Below are positions 54,952 to 63,432 of a stretch of DNA of 64,000 nt, one piece after another. The position numbers and the translations under genes are program-made. The DNA is from Sphingomonadaceae bacterium (lineage in GTDB: Bacteria; Pseudomonadota; Alphaproteobacteria; Sphingomonadales; Sphingomonadaceae): NCBI GenBank assembly GCA_029268145.1, contig JAJUHA010000002.1:62001-126000 (forward strand). Reading direction: 5' to 3'. Position 1 is the first letter of the stretch, and each line of letters begins with the position of its first letter. Under the pieces are notes generated by a model. It saw only the letters and a list, made by a program, of their open reading frames with translations, did no database searches and had not been told where the DNA came from.

Positions 54952-55371
54952 ATGTCCGAACCCATTGCCGAGAATGATCTGCTCGCGCTCACGTCCGACA
55001 TCGTGTCGAGCCATGTGGCCAACAACAATGTGGCCGTCGGCGAAGTGCCGCAGCTGATCCAGAGCGTCTACACCACGCTCGCCTCGCTCGCCCGGCCGCA
55101 GGCCGCGCCGGCTCCGAGGCAGGAACCGGCAGTCCCGATCCGCTCCTCGGTCAAGCCCGACTACATTGTCTGCCTCGAGGACGGGAAGAAGCTCAAGATG
55201 CTGAAGCGGCACCTGATGACCGCCTATGGCATGACGCCCGACCAGTATCGGGCCAAGTGGGGCCTGCCCGCCGACTATCCGATGGTCGCGCCCAACTATG
55301 CCGAGGCGCGCCGGGCGCTGGCCAAGCAGATCGGGCTGGGCACGGCGAAGACGTCGCGCCGCAAGAAGTAG
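54952..55371 (+). CDS. mucR: MucR/Ros-family transcriptional regulator
   Basis: Zinc-finger-type regulator of 139 residues, a global repressor in alphaproteobacteria (exopolysaccharide, motility, cell cycle). The finger region is YIVCLEDGKKLKMLKRHL followed by MTAYGMTPDQYRAKWG. Compared with Ros, C74 is kept, the second Cys is Asp77, H87 is kept, and the last His positions are Ala91/Tyr92, so at most three ligands remain. The ADYPMVAPNYAEARRALAKQ tail is conserved. GGAG lies close to the ATG. Confidence 0.93.
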   Translation: MSEPIAENDLLALTSDIVSSHVANNNVAVGEVPQLIQSVYTTLASLARPQAAPAPRQEPAVPIRSSVKPDYIVCLEDGKKLKMLKRHLMTAYGMTPDQYRAKWGLPADYPMVAPNYAEARRALAKQIGLGTAKTSRRKK

Positions 55372-55497
55372 GGGCCGGCGCGTCCCGGCCGGACCATCGG
55401 AAGATGTGGCGCCTGCCGCCATGCCTTGCCCGGCCGCCCGCCCGGGGGTATCACGGAGCAAGGCGCCTGCCCGGCGGCGGGCCGTTCGGGGTTGCAC

Positions 55498-55920
55498 GTG
55501 TCAGGAACGATCGACATCGAGGCGCTGTGCCAGGCCAAGGGCCTCCGCATCACGGAGCAGCGCCGCGTCATCGCCCGCGTGCTTTCCGAGTCGCATGACC
55601 ACCCCGACGTCGAGGAGCTGCACCGGCGCGCCTCGGCGATCGACAAGGGCATCTCGATCGCCACCGTCTATCGCACGGTGCGCCTGTTCGAGGACGCGGG
55701 CATCCTCGAGCGCCACGACTTCCGCGACGGGCGCTCGCGCTACGAGCCGACGCCCGATGAGCATCATGACCATCTGATCGACATCGAGTCGGGCGAGGTG
55801 ATCGAGTTCAGCGATGCCCGGATCGAGGCGCTCCAGGCCGAGATCGCCGAGCGGCTCGGCTTTCGGCTCGTCGATCACAGGCTGGAGCTCTACGGCGTCC
55901 GCCGAAAGGGGCAGGACTGA
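55498..55920 (+). CDS. fur: Ferric uptake regulator (Fur family)
   Basis: Metal-responsive repressor of 140 residues. Winged-helix part: GLRITEQRRVIARVLSESHD, KGISIATVYRTVRLFEDAGI. The dimerisation part starts HHDHLIDIESGEVIEFSD: the regulatory His residues are kept but the CxxC structural zinc pair of the E. coli protein is replaced (DIES), as in many alphaproteobacterial Fur proteins. The start is GTG 55498, without a strong ribosome-binding site. Confidence 0.9.
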   Translation: MSGTIDIEALCQAKGLRITEQRRVIARVLSESHDHPDVEELHRRASAIDKGISIATVYRTVRLFEDAGILERHDFRDGRSRYEPTPDEHHDHLIDIESGEVIEFSDARIEALQAEIAERLGFRLVDHRLELYGVRRKGQD

Positions 55921-55927
55921 ACCGCGG

Positions 55928-56863
55928 ATGCCCCGCCTTTCTCCGCTGGTCCGTGCCCGCTCCGGCACGCGCCCGCGCATGACCTCCGTGCCGTTGCTCC
56001 CGGCCGCGCGCCCGCCGGCGGGCGAAGTGCAGGCGCCCGGCCGGCAGCTGCTGCGCACGCCGCGGCCCCTTCGCCCGCGCGCGTTCCGCCCGTCAGGCCC
56101 GGTCAAGACCATGGCCGGTGCGCTTGCCGCCACCGGCGCCCTGGTGCCGACCTTCGTCGCCCTCAAGACGCTCGCACCCGCAGCAAGTGCGCGGATCCCC
56201 GAGCTCTACTGCGCCATCGTCGCGCGCGCGCTCGGCGTGCGGATCGAGCTCTCGGGCGAGCCTGCGACAGGCTCCGTCCTCTACGTTGCCAACCACCTTT
56301 CCTGGCTCGACATCCTCGTCCTTGGCGCGCGCCTCGAGGGCGCGTTCGTCGCCAAGCACGAGGTGGGGGACATGCCCTTCGTCAACACCCTTGCCCGGCT
56401 TCGCGACACCATCTTCGTCGAGCGCGAGCGACGCAGCCGGTCGGCCAGCCAGGTCGGGGACATCGGCAGGCGCCTGCGTGACGGCGGCAATGTCATCCTC
56501 TTTCCCGAAGGCACGTCGAACGATGGCCTGCGAGTCCTCCCCTTCAAGTCCACGCTCTTCGCCGGGCTCGAGACGGTCCCGGAGGCGCGGGTCCAGCCGC
56601 TCACCCTGGCCTACACCGAGCTGAACGGCCTGCCGCTTACCCGCAGCCGCCTCATCGAACTGGCCTGGATCGGGGACATGGAGCTCGCCCCCCACGCGCT
56701 CGACATGAGCCGGATCGGCCGGGTGCGGGCCGTGATCCACTGCCACCCGACGGTCCGGCCGGCGGAGTTTCCCGACCGCAAGGCGCTCGCCCGCCACTGC
56801 CATGCGGCAATTGCTGCCAGCTACCGCGGCCTGGTGCGCGGCGAGCGGGAGCGCGCACCATGA
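55928..56863 (+). CDS. plsC: 1-acyl-sn-glycerol-3-phosphate acyltransferase (PlsC-like)
   Basis: Phospholipid-synthesis acyltransferase of about 311 residues. Catalytic NHLSWLD (H-x4-D), the [16 protein letters not shown] and [12 protein letters not shown] blocks. The first ~55 residues are basic and Pro-rich with no homology I can see; ATG 55928 gives the full frame, ATG 55979 a shorter one. The stop overlaps miaB (ATGA). Confidence 0.88.
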   Translation: MPRLSPLVRARSGTRPRMTSVPLLPAARPPAGEVQAPGRQLLRTPRPLRPRAFRPSGPVKTMAGALAATGALVPTFVALKTLAPAASARIPELYCAIVARALGVRIELSGEPATGSVLYVANHLSWLDILVLGARLEGAFVAKHEVGDMPFVNTLARLRDTIFVERERRSRSASQVGDIGRRLRDGGNVILFPEGTSNDGLRVLPFKSTLFAGLETVPEARVQPLTLAYTELNGLPLTRSRLIELAWIGDMELAPHALDMSRIGRVRAVIHCHPTVRPAEFPDRKALARHCHAAIAASYRGLVRGERERAP

Positions 56864-58197
56864 GCCCCCGCAGCTTCGCGATCCGCTCCTACGGCTGCCA
56901 GATGAACGTCTACGACAGCGAGCGCATGGCCGAGCTGCTCCGTGCCTCCGGCTTCGTCGAGGCGGAGGAGGGCAGGGCGGCCGACATCGCGCTGCTCAAC
57001 ACCTGCCACATCCGCGAGAAGGCAACCGAGAAGCTCTATTCCGACATCGGCCGCATCCGCTCGGCGGCCATGGCCGAAGGCCGGAGGAGGCCGACCGTTG
57101 TCGTCGCCGGCTGCGTCGCCCAGGCGGAAGGCGCGGAAATCCGCACCCGCGCGCCCGGAGTGGACGTGATCGTCGGGCCGCAGGCCTATCATCGCCTGCC
57201 GCAGCTCCTCCTCGAGGCGGAGCGCAGCGGGCGCGCGGTGCTCGACACCGACATGCCCGAGATCGCGAAGTTCGCGGCGCTCCCGCCCCGCGCGCAGCGC
57301 GCCCGGCCTTCGGCCTTCCTCACCATCCAGGAAGGGTGCGACAAGTTCTGCACCTTCTGCGTCGTCCCTTACACGCGGGGTGCGGAGGCCTCGCGCCCCG
57401 CCGCCGACATCCTCGCCGAGGCGCGGGCTCTGCTCCATGCCGGCACGGTGGAGCTGACCCTGATCGGTCAGAATGTGAACGCCTGGTCGGAACCCTCCGA
57501 CCCTTCGCGGGATTTTGCCTGGCTTCTGGGCGAGATTGCAGCGCTTCCGGGTCTTGGCCGGCTGCGTTACACAACGAGCCACCCGCGTGACGTGACGGAC
57601 GCGCTGATCGCCGCCCACGGCCAGCTCGCCGCGCTCATGCCCTTTCTTCACCTTCCCGTGCAGTCGGGTTCCGACCGCATCCTCGCCGCCATGAACCGGC
57701 GCCACGGCCGGCGCGACTATCTCGCCCTCGTCGCCCGGTTCCGCGCTGCCCGCCCCGATCTCGCGCTGTCGTCCGATTTCATCACCGGCTTCCCCGGCGA
57801 GACCGAGGAGGACTTCGCCGAGACGCTCGCCCTCGTCGAGGAGGTCGGCTTCGCCCAGGCCTACAGCTTCCGCTACTCGCCCCGGCCGGGAACGCCGGCG
57901 GCCGATCGCGCCGACCAGGTGCCGGCGAGCGTTGCAGCCGAGCGCCTCGCCCGCCTCCAGGCCCTGCTCGCCCACCAGCAGCTCGCCTTCAACCGCGCCC
58001 ATGTGGGGACCGAGACCGAGATCCTCGTCGAGCGGCCGGGGCGCCACGCCGGCCAGTGGATCGGCAAGTCGCCCTGGATGCAGTCGGTGGTGGTGGAAGC
58101 GCCAGGCCTTGCCCCCGGCGTGCTGGTCCAGGTCGCCATCACCGGCGCCGGCCCCAACAGCCTGGCCGGCCGCCTGGTCGCGGCCGCCGCCGCATGA
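56860..58197 (+). CDS. miaB: tRNA-2-methylthio-N6-dimethylallyladenosine synthase
   Basis: Radical SAM methylthiotransferase of 445 residues acting on A37 of tRNA. N-terminal UPF0004 domain cysteines ([27 protein letters not shown]), radical [11 protein letters not shown] and a C-terminal TRAM domain ([18 protein letters not shown]). It overlaps plsC and phoH by ATGA. Confidence 0.96.
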   Translation: MSPRSFAIRSYGCQMNVYDSERMAELLRASGFVEAEEGRAADIALLNTCHIREKATEKLYSDIGRIRSAAMAEGRRRPTVVVAGCVAQAEGAEIRTRAPGVDVIVGPQAYHRLPQLLLEAERSGRAVLDTDMPEIAKFAALPPRAQRARPSAFLTIQEGCDKFCTFCVVPYTRGAEASRPAADILAEARALLHAGTVELTLIGQNVNAWSEPSDPSRDFAWLLGEIAALPGLGRLRYTTSHPRDVTDALIAAHGQLAALMPFLHLPVQSGSDRILAAMNRRHGRRDYLALVARFRAARPDLALSSDFITGFPGETEEDFAETLALVEEVGFAQAYSFRYSPRPGTPAADRADQVPASVAAERLARLQALLAHQQLAFNRAHVGTETEILVERPGRHAGQWIGKSPWMQSVVVEAPGLAPGVLVQVAITGAGPNSLAGRLVAAAAA

Positions 58198-59207
58198 GGA
58201 AGCCGCCCGGCAAGCCCGCGCCGCCGCCGCGCACCGAGCCCGCCTCGGCCCGCGCCCGGGCCGAGCTGGAGTTCGACCGCGCCAACCTGCTCGGCGCGCT
58301 GTTTGGCCAGTTCGACCAGAATCTCATCACCATCGAGAACAGGCTGGGTGTCTACATCGCGGCGCGCGGCACGCGCGTTGCCGTCGAGGGCGAGGCCTCG
58401 GCCATCGCCCGCGCGCGCGACGTCCTCCTCCTCCTCTATGGCCGGCTGGAACGGGGCCAGCCGGTCGAGCCAGCCGATGTGGAAGCGGCGATCGCCGCCA
58501 CCGACCAGGCCTCGCTTGACGGCCTCATCCCCGGTCCGGGCGGCGAGACGCCCGCCATCCGCACCCGGCGCAAGACCATCTTCGCACGAAACGCCGCCCA
58601 GGCGCGCTACATCGAGGCGCTCGCTGCCACCGAGATCATCTTCGCCCTCGGCCCGGCCGGGACGGGGAAGACCTATCTCGCCGTCGCGCAGGCGGTCTCC
58701 CAGCTCATTTCCGGCTCGGTCGATCGCCTCATCCTGTCGCGGCCGGCCGTCGAGGCGGGCGAGCGGCTCGGCTTCCTGCCCGGCGACATGCGCGAGAAGG
58801 TGGACCCCTATCTCCGGCCCCTCTACGATGCCCTCTATGACATGCTCCCCTCCGAGCAGGTCGAGCGCCGCATCGCCTCGGGCGAGATCGAGATCGCTCC
58901 GCTCGCGTTCATGCGCGGGCGCACCCTTTCGAGCGCCTTCATCATCCTCGACGAGGCGCAGAACACCACGCCGCTGCAGATGAAGATGTTCCTGACCCGC
59001 TTCGGCGAGGGGAGCCGCATGGTCATCTGCGGGGATCCCAACCAGGTCGACCTGCCCGACCCCGGCAGGAGCGGCCTTGCCGACGCGGTCCACCGCCTCG
59101 AGGCCGTGAAGGGCATCGGCACGATCCACTTCAGCGCGAAGGACGTCGTCCGCCACCCGCTCGTCGGCCGGATCGTCGAAGCCTATGAGGGCCCCGATGC
59201 CGGATGA
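58194..59207 (+). CDS. phoH: PhoH-family ATPase
   Basis: P-loop ATPase of 337 residues with an N-terminal extension. Walker [17 protein letters not shown], Walker [12 protein letters not shown], and [20 protein letters not shown]. It is linked in many genomes to ybeY and to RNA metabolism, as here. A three-copy 16-bp repeat lies between its stop and ybeY. Confidence 0.94.
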   Translation: MRKPPGKPAPPPRTEPASARARAELEFDRANLLGALFGQFDQNLITIENRLGVYIAARGTRVAVEGEASAIARARDVLLLLYGRLERGQPVEPADVEAAIAATDQASLDGLIPGPGGETPAIRTRRKTIFARNAAQARYIEALAATEIIFALGPAGTGKTYLAVAQAVSQLISGSVDRLILSRPAVEAGERLGFLPGDMREKVDPYLRPLYDALYDMLPSEQVERRIASGEIEIAPLAFMRGRTLSSAFIILDEAQNTTPLQMKMFLTRFGEGSRMVICGDPNQVDLPDPGRSGLADAVHRLEAVKGIGTIHFSAKDVVRHPLVGRIVEAYEGPDAG

Positions 59208-59208
59208 C

Positions 59209-59255
59209 GCCCATGCCTGATCGTGCCCATGCCTGATCGTGCCCATGCTTGACGT
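59209..59255 (+). repeat. 16-bp tandem repeat overlapping the ybeY start
   Basis: gcccatgcctgatcgt at 59209-59224 and 59225-59240, with a diverged third copy (59241-59255) that holds the ybeY ATG. The first two copies each present ATG-CC-TGA, a start codon with an out-of-frame stop two bases on, so only the third copy opens a gene. Confidence 0.85.
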
Positions 59256-59766
59256 CGCCGTCGAAGTCGTCGCGCCCGAGTGGGACGCGCGGCTCGCCCC
59301 CGAGGCGCTGGCCCGGCGCGCGGTTGCCGCCGCGCTCGAAGGGGCCGGATGGGCCACGCTCATCGCCTCGCCCGCGCTCGATCTCGAGGTCTCGGTGCTG
59401 TTCGCCGACGACGGGGAGCTCCAGCGCCTCAACCGCGACTATCGCGGCCACGACCGGCCCACCAACATCCTCTCCTTCCCGATGCTCGAGCCCGCGGCCC
59501 TTTCGGCTCTCCTCGCCAGCCCGACCGGCAGCCATCTTCTCGGCGATCTCGCCCTCGGGCTCGAGACCATCGCCGGCGAGGCCGCGGCCCAGCGCAAGCC
59601 CTTCGCCGACCATGTGACCCACCTCCTCGTCCACGGCACGCTCCACCTCCTCGGCCATGACCATCTGGCCGAGCCCGAGGCCGAAGCCATGGAGGCGCTC
59701 GAGAGGGAGATCCTCGCCCGCCTCGGGATCGCCGACCCCTACCGGCCCGGGGAGGCCGCCGGCTGA
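59245..59766 (+). CDS. ybeY: Endoribonuclease / rRNA maturation factor YbeY
   Basis: Zinc-dependent RNase of 173 residues for 16S rRNA 3'-end maturation and ribosome quality control. Metal site HLLVHGTLHLLGHDH (H-x3-H-x5-H), and the RGHDRPTNILSFPM motif. The start could be ATG 59245 or GTG 59239; the gene has no standard ribosome-binding site because the 16-bp repeat precedes it. The stop overlaps the corC-like gene. Confidence 0.94.
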   Translation: MLDVAVEVVAPEWDARLAPEALARRAVAAALEGAGWATLIASPALDLEVSVLFADDGELQRLNRDYRGHDRPTNILSFPMLEPAALSALLASPTGSHLLGDLALGLETIAGEAAAQRKPFADHVTHLLVHGTLHLLGHDHLAEPEAEAMEALEREILARLGIADPYRPGEAAG

Positions 59767-60656
59767 TGGGAGACCCGTCGAGTCCCCCCGCGCCGCCGCG
59801 GCTGTGGCAGGCGCTTCGCTCCCTCCTCCCGCTGCGCCCCCGCGAGGGGAGCCTCAGGGAAAGCCTCGAGGAAGCGATCGAGGACCATGTGGAGGAAACG
59901 GCCGCCGCCGACGATCTCGACGCCGAGGAGCGCGAGATGCTGAAGAACATGCTCGACGCCGGGGACCGCACCGCCGCCGACATCGCCACTCCGCGCTCCG
60001 ACATCGAGGCCCTGCCCGAGGACTGCCCGTTCGCCGAGGCCGTCGCCTTCCTGCGCGACACCGGCCACAGCCGGATCCCGGTCTATCGCGGCTCGCTCGA
60101 CGATGTGACCGGGATGATCCACATGAAGGACCTGTTCGCGATCCTCGCCGGAGAGGGCAGCCCGCCGGAGACGATCGCCCCGCTCCGCCGCCCGGTCCTG
60201 TTCGTGCCTCCGGGCAAGCCGGCACTCGATCTCCTGACCGACATGCGCAAGTCGCGGACCCATCTGGCCATCGTCGTCGACGAATATGGCGGCACCGACG
60301 GGCTCATCACCATCGAGGACATCGTCGAGGAGATCGTCGGCGAGATCGAGGACGAGCATGACGAGGACGCAGCCGACATCCTCCTCGAGCGACCGGGCGA
60401 GGGATGGGAGGCCGAAGCCCGCCTGCCGCTGGAGGAGCTGGAGGAACGGCTCGGCACCGCCTTCACCGACGATGGCCTGGCGGGCGAGGTGGACACGCTG
60501 GGCGGCCTTGCCGTCGTCCGCGCCGGCCGCGTGCCGGTCCCTGGCGAGACGGTCGAACTTCCCAATGGCTGGGTGCTCGAAATCCTCGCCGGGGACGACC
60601 GCAGGCTGGAACGGCTGCTGCTCCGCCCTCCGGCGCCGACGGACGCCGACGGCTAG
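59766..60656 (+). CDS. CorC/HlyC-type CBS-domain protein
   Basis: A cytoplasmic protein of 296 residues with two CBS domains (MLDAGDRTAADIATPRSDIE, DTGHSRIPVYRGSLDDVTGM, HLAIVVDEYGGTDGLITIED) and a C-terminal CorC/HlyC transporter-associated domain (RLGTAFTDDGLAGEVDTLGG). Relatives affect Mg2+/Co2+ efflux. There is no membrane (DUF21) domain. It closes the miaB-phoH-ybeY run. Confidence 0.92.
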   Translation: MGDPSSPPAPPRLWQALRSLLPLRPREGSLRESLEEAIEDHVEETAAADDLDAEEREMLKNMLDAGDRTAADIATPRSDIEALPEDCPFAEAVAFLRDTGHSRIPVYRGSLDDVTGMIHMKDLFAILAGEGSPPETIAPLRRPVLFVPPGKPALDLLTDMRKSRTHLAIVVDEYGGTDGLITIEDIVEEIVGEIEDEHDEDAADILLERPGEGWEAEARLPLEELEERLGTAFTDDGLAGEVDTLGGLAVVRAGRVPVPGETVELPNGWVLEILAGDDRRLERLLLRPPAPTDADG

Positions 60657-60677
60657 CCTCTCACGCTTGGGAAATCG

Positions 60678-60695
60678 CACCAACTCTCGGCGAAA
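60678..60695 (+). promoter_or_regulatory. Candidate PspF-binding site (first locus)
   Basis: CACCAACTCTCGGCGAAA matches the site ahead of pspA (62101-62118) at 14 of 18 positions. Its centre lies about 117 bp before the predicted start of transcription from the sigma-54 promoter at 60777. Confidence 0.55.
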
Positions 60696-60776
60696 CTTGC
60701 CGGGGGATGAACGGGTCGTGCCAAGACCTTTCGGATAACCACTTGAATTTGCGTGTCCCATTGTCCGCGCCGGAAC

Positions 60777-60792
60777 TTGGCACGGGTCTTGC
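60777..60792 (+). promoter_or_regulatory. Sigma-54 promoter of the 45-residue peptide gene
   Basis: TTGGCACG-ggtc-TTGC, GG at 60779-60780 and GC at 60791-60792, exactly 12 bp apart. The predicted start is near 60803, 33 nt before ATG 60836. Confidence 0.87.
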
Positions 60793-60835
60793 ATGGCTGT
60801 CGGCATCAACACCCCGACTGCCACAGGAGACCAAC

Positions 60836-60973
60836 ATGACCATGACCTTCCCCACCAGGCTCGTCACCATCGCCGCGGCGCTCATGCTCTCGGCCCTCAA
60901 CCTCTCCTTCCTCGCGGCGCCGGCCGAGGCGCTGCCGACGGTGGCGCAGGTCGGGCTCGAGCAGCGGGCCTGA
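60836..60973 (+). CDS. 45-residue exported peptide under sigma-54 control
   Basis: A frame of 45 codons with a textbook signal peptide: MTMTFPTRLV, hydrophobic core TIAAALMLSALNLSFLAA, and a cleavage site after PAEA, which would release the 13-residue peptide LPTVAQVGLEQRA. AGGAG lies 7 nt before the ATG, a sigma-54 promoter is upstream, and a strong hairpin follows the stop. It is convergent with pspF, whose product probably activates it. I recognise no family; the complete expression signals are the main evidence that it is a gene. Confidence 0.75.
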   Translation: MTMTFPTRLVTIAAALMLSALNLSFLAAPAEALPTVAQVGLEQRA

Positions 60974-61021
60974 CGGCGCCAGAGCCACCCCCCGCCGCGT
61001 TCCCCTCGCGCGGCGGACCCC

Positions 61022-61049
61022 GGCGGGGCGACCGCAAGGTCGCCCCGCC
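61022..61049. terminator. Strong bidirectional hairpin between the peptide gene and pspF
   Basis: Perfect 12-bp stem GGCGGGGCGACC/GGTCGCCCCGCC closed by a GCAA tetraloop, in the 84-bp gap between the convergent 45-residue peptide gene and pspF. No long T-tract, but the stem is very stable. Confidence 0.75.
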
Positions 61050-61057
61050 CTTGCATC

Positions 61058-62071
61058 TCAGGCGGCCGCGCCTTCGCCCTTCAGCAGGCCGTGCCGGCGC
61101 AGCGCGTGGCGGAGCTGGTCGTAGCTGAGCCCGAGCAGCTCGGCGGCCTTGCGCTGGTTGTGGCGGGCCCGCTCCATCGCGGCGTCGAGCAGCCGGCGTT
61201 CATGCGCCAGAACCGACGTCCGGAAATCGACCGGAAAGGCCGGCTCGCCGCCATCGGTCGCCGCCGCCTGCGTCCCGCCCGGTCCCCGCGGCCGCCAGGG
61301 GCTCTCGAACGGATCGATCTCGATCCGGCCGACCGGCCGGTCTGGATCGCCCCAGCGATAGACGGCGCGCTCCACCACGTTCCGCAGTTCGCGCACATTG
61401 CCCGGCCAGTCATGGGCCATGAGCGCCTCCATCGCGGCGCGGGCGAAGCCGGGGAAGCCGCGCCAGCCCACCTCGCTCGCCATCCGCCGGCCGAAGAAGT
61501 CGGCAAGGAGCGGGATGTCCTCGCGCCGGTGGCGAAGCGGAGGGAGGGTGATGACCTCGAAGGAGAGGCGATCGAGCAGGTCGGCGCGGAACCGCCCGCG
61601 CGCTGCCAGCGCCGGCAGATCCTCGTTGGTCGCGGCCACGACCCGCACGTCGACCGAAAGCGCGCGGTTGCTCCCCAGCCGCACCAGCTCGCCATATTCG
61701 ATGACGCGCAGCAGCCGCTCCTGGCCGGCGGCCGTCAGGGTTCCGATCTCGTCCAGGAAGAGCGTGCCGCCATCGGCCTCCTCGAACTTGCCGCCCCGGG
61801 CCCGAGTCGCGCCCGTGAAGGCGCCGGCCTCGTAGCCGAACAGCTCGGCGTCGATCAGGCTTTCGGGCAGGGCAGCGCAGTTGAGCGCGACCAGCGGCTC
61901 CTCCCAGCGCGGCGAGAGGCGGTGCAGCCGCTCGGCGATCATCTCCTTGCCGGTGCCCCGCTCACCCACCACCAGCACGGGGCGGTTGAGGGCGGCAGCA
62001 GCGCTCGCCCGTTCAACGGCATCGAGGAAGGCCGAGGCCTGGCCGACGAGCTGGGTCGGTTTCGCGGGCAC
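61058..62071 (-). CDS. pspF: PspF, sigma-54-dependent activator of the phage-shock operon
   Basis: Enhancer-binding AAA+ protein of 337 residues without a regulatory N-terminal domain, as in E. coli PspF. Walker A GERGTGKE, the sigma-54 contact loop GAFTGAT (YEAGAFTGATRARGGKFEEA), Walker B GGTLFLDEI, and a C-terminal Fis-type helix-turn-helix (QRKAAELLGLSYDQLRHAL). It is divergent from pspA, and PspA is its expected inhibitor. Confidence 0.94.
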   Translation of the reverse strand: MPAKPTQLVGQASAFLDAVERASAAAALNRPVLVVGERGTGKEMIAERLHRLSPRWEEPLVALNCAALPESLIDAELFGYEAGAFTGATRARGGKFEEADGGTLFLDEIGTLTAAGQERLLRVIEYGELVRLGSNRALSVDVRVVAATNEDLPALAARGRFRADLLDRLSFEVITLPPLRHRREDIPLLADFFGRRMASEVGWRGFPGFARAAMEALMAHDWPGNVRELRNVVERAVYRWGDPDRPVGRIEIDPFESPWRPRGPGGTQAAATDGGEPAFPVDFRTSVLAHERRLLDAAMERARHNQRKAAELLGLSYDQLRHALRRHGLLKGEGAAA

Positions 62072-62100
62072 CGGCCTCTGCTAGCAGGGGTGGGAAGTTT

Positions 62101-62118
62101 CGCCAAGTCTTGGCAAAA
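62101..62118 (+). promoter_or_regulatory. Candidate PspF-binding site ahead of pspA
   Basis: CGCCAAGTCTTGGCAAAA, containing the perfect palindrome GCCAA-gtc-TTGGC; with one mismatch the arms extend to 9 bp. The centre is about 97 bp before the predicted start. A related sequence precedes the 45-residue peptide gene. Confidence 0.65.
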
Positions 62119-62178
62119 TCTTCGGCCCTTTCGACCTTCGCTTCATCCTAACCCGTTGAATTTTCGCGTGCGTCCCGG

Positions 62179-62194
62179 TTGGCACGGCGCTTGC
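62179..62194 (+). promoter_or_regulatory. Sigma-54 promoter of the psp operon
   Basis: TTGGCACG-gcgc-TTGC, GG at 62181-62182 and GC at 62193-62194, 12 bp apart. Predicted start near 62205, just ahead of the long-form ATG at 62226. Confidence 0.9.
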
Positions 62195-62225
62195 AAGGTG
62201 CCTGTCGCCACAGGACAGGACGACA

Positions 62226-63146
62226 ATGACCAACCCCCACGACGACCCCTTCGCGATCGACCTTCCGGCCGACGCCTGGGGCAGTTCCGTTGAACCCGCC
62301 GGCTCCGCCCGCCGCCAGTCCCCGGAGCATGCTCCGATGCGGGCGGCGCCTCGGGCCCGGGCAGACTTTCAGCCCCTCTCGACGCGGATCACCCCCGCGG
62401 CTGCCCGGGCCCCCTTTTCTTCCGCCAGCGAAGGGCGCACCTTCGCTGCCAGCATCCAGGAGGTCATCCCCATGGGAATCTTCTCCCGCGCCCGCGACAT
62501 CATCCAGGCCAATGTGTCCGATCTGCTCGAACGCGCCGAGGATCCGGCCAAGACCATCCGTCTCGTCATCATGGAGATGGAGGAGACGCTGGTCGAGGTC
62601 CGCGCCTCGGCGGCGCGGACCATCGCCGACCAGAAGGAGATGCGCCGTACCATCATCCGGCTCGAGCAGGCCCAGGAAGGCTGGGCCGAGAAGGCCGAGC
62701 TTGCGCTTTCAAAGGGCCGCGAGGATCTTGCCGCTGCCGCGCTCACCGAGAAGCAGAAGGTGAAGGCCATGGCCGACCAGATGAAGGCCGAGCTCGACCT
62801 TCTCGCCGAGCAGCTGAGCGGCCACGAGGACGACATCCTGAAGCTCGAGGCCAAGCTGCGCGAGGCCCGCGCCCGCCAGACTGCGCTCATGGCCCGGCTC
62901 GAAACGGCGCAGAACCGCGCCCGCGTGCGGGCCATGACCCGCGGCCAGCGGGTCGAGGAGGCCTTCTCGCGCTTCGAGATCCTCGAGCGCCGGGTCGATC
63001 TCGCCGAGGGCCGCGCCGAGAGCTACGATCTCGGCGCGCCGCGCAAGTCGCTCGACGAGGAGATCGCCGAGCTCCGGACCTCGGATGCCGTCCGGGCCGA
63101 GCTCGAGGCGATGAAGCGGCGCATCGCCGCAGCGAAGGAGGGCTGA
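62226..63146 (+). CDS. pspA: Phage-shock protein PspA, with in-frame N-terminal extension
   Basis: Membrane-stress effector and PspF inhibitor. Canonical PspA is the 224-residue part from ATG 62472 (MGIFSRARDIIQANVSDLLE, then RAEDPAKTIRLVIMEMEETL), which has a perfect AGGAGG 8-9 nt upstream; the rest is the long coiled coil ending RRIAAAKEG. The frame is open without a stop back to ATG 62226, 21 nt after the predicted sigma-54 start and with AGGA upstream, adding 82 mostly polar, Pro/Ala/Arg-rich residues (DPFAIDLPADAWGSS). Both forms may be made; the short one is certain. pspB starts 4 bp after the stop. Confidence 0.9.
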   Translation: MTNPHDDPFAIDLPADAWGSSVEPAGSARRQSPEHAPMRAAPRARADFQPLSTRITPAAARAPFSSASEGRTFAASIQEVIPMGIFSRARDIIQANVSDLLERAEDPAKTIRLVIMEMEETLVEVRASAARTIADQKEMRRTIIRLEQAQEGWAEKAELALSKGREDLAAAALTEKQKVKAMADQMKAELDLLAEQLSGHEDDILKLEAKLREARARQTALMARLETAQNRARVRAMTRGQRVEEAFSRFEILERRVDLAEGRAESYDLGAPRKSLDEEIAELRTSDAVRAELEAMKRRIAAAKEG

Positions 63147-63150
63147 GGCC

Positions 63151-63432
63151 ATGGACGGGCTCGAGATGCTCATCCCGCTGACGGCGATCCTTGCGATCTT
63201 CGTCGGCCTCCCCTGGCTCGTCTTCCACTACATCACCAAGTGGAAGCAGGCGAAGTCGCTCACGCTGGAGGACGAGAATCTGCTCGACGAGCTGCACGAT
63301 CTCGCCCGCAAGCTCGACGAGCGCATGACCTCGATCGAGCGGATCCACGCCGCCGACCGCGCGCTCAGCGCGCCGGCCGAGCCCACCAGCGTCGCTGCCA
63401 TCCGGCCGCGCGCCCTTGGAAAGGATGTCTGA
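63151..63432 (+). CDS. pspB: Phage-shock protein PspB
   Basis: Small inner-membrane protein of 93 residues: one N-terminal membrane segment (MLIPLTAILAIFVGLPWLVF) and a cytoplasmic helix (LLDELHDLARKLDERMTSIE). Together with PspC it relieves PspA inhibition of PspF. Somewhat longer at the C terminus than the E. coli protein. The stop overlaps the pspC start region. Confidence 0.92.
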   Translation: MDGLEMLIPLTAILAIFVGLPWLVFHYITKWKQAKSLTLEDENLLDELHDLARKLDERMTSIERIHAADRALSAPAEPTSVAAIRPRALGKDV

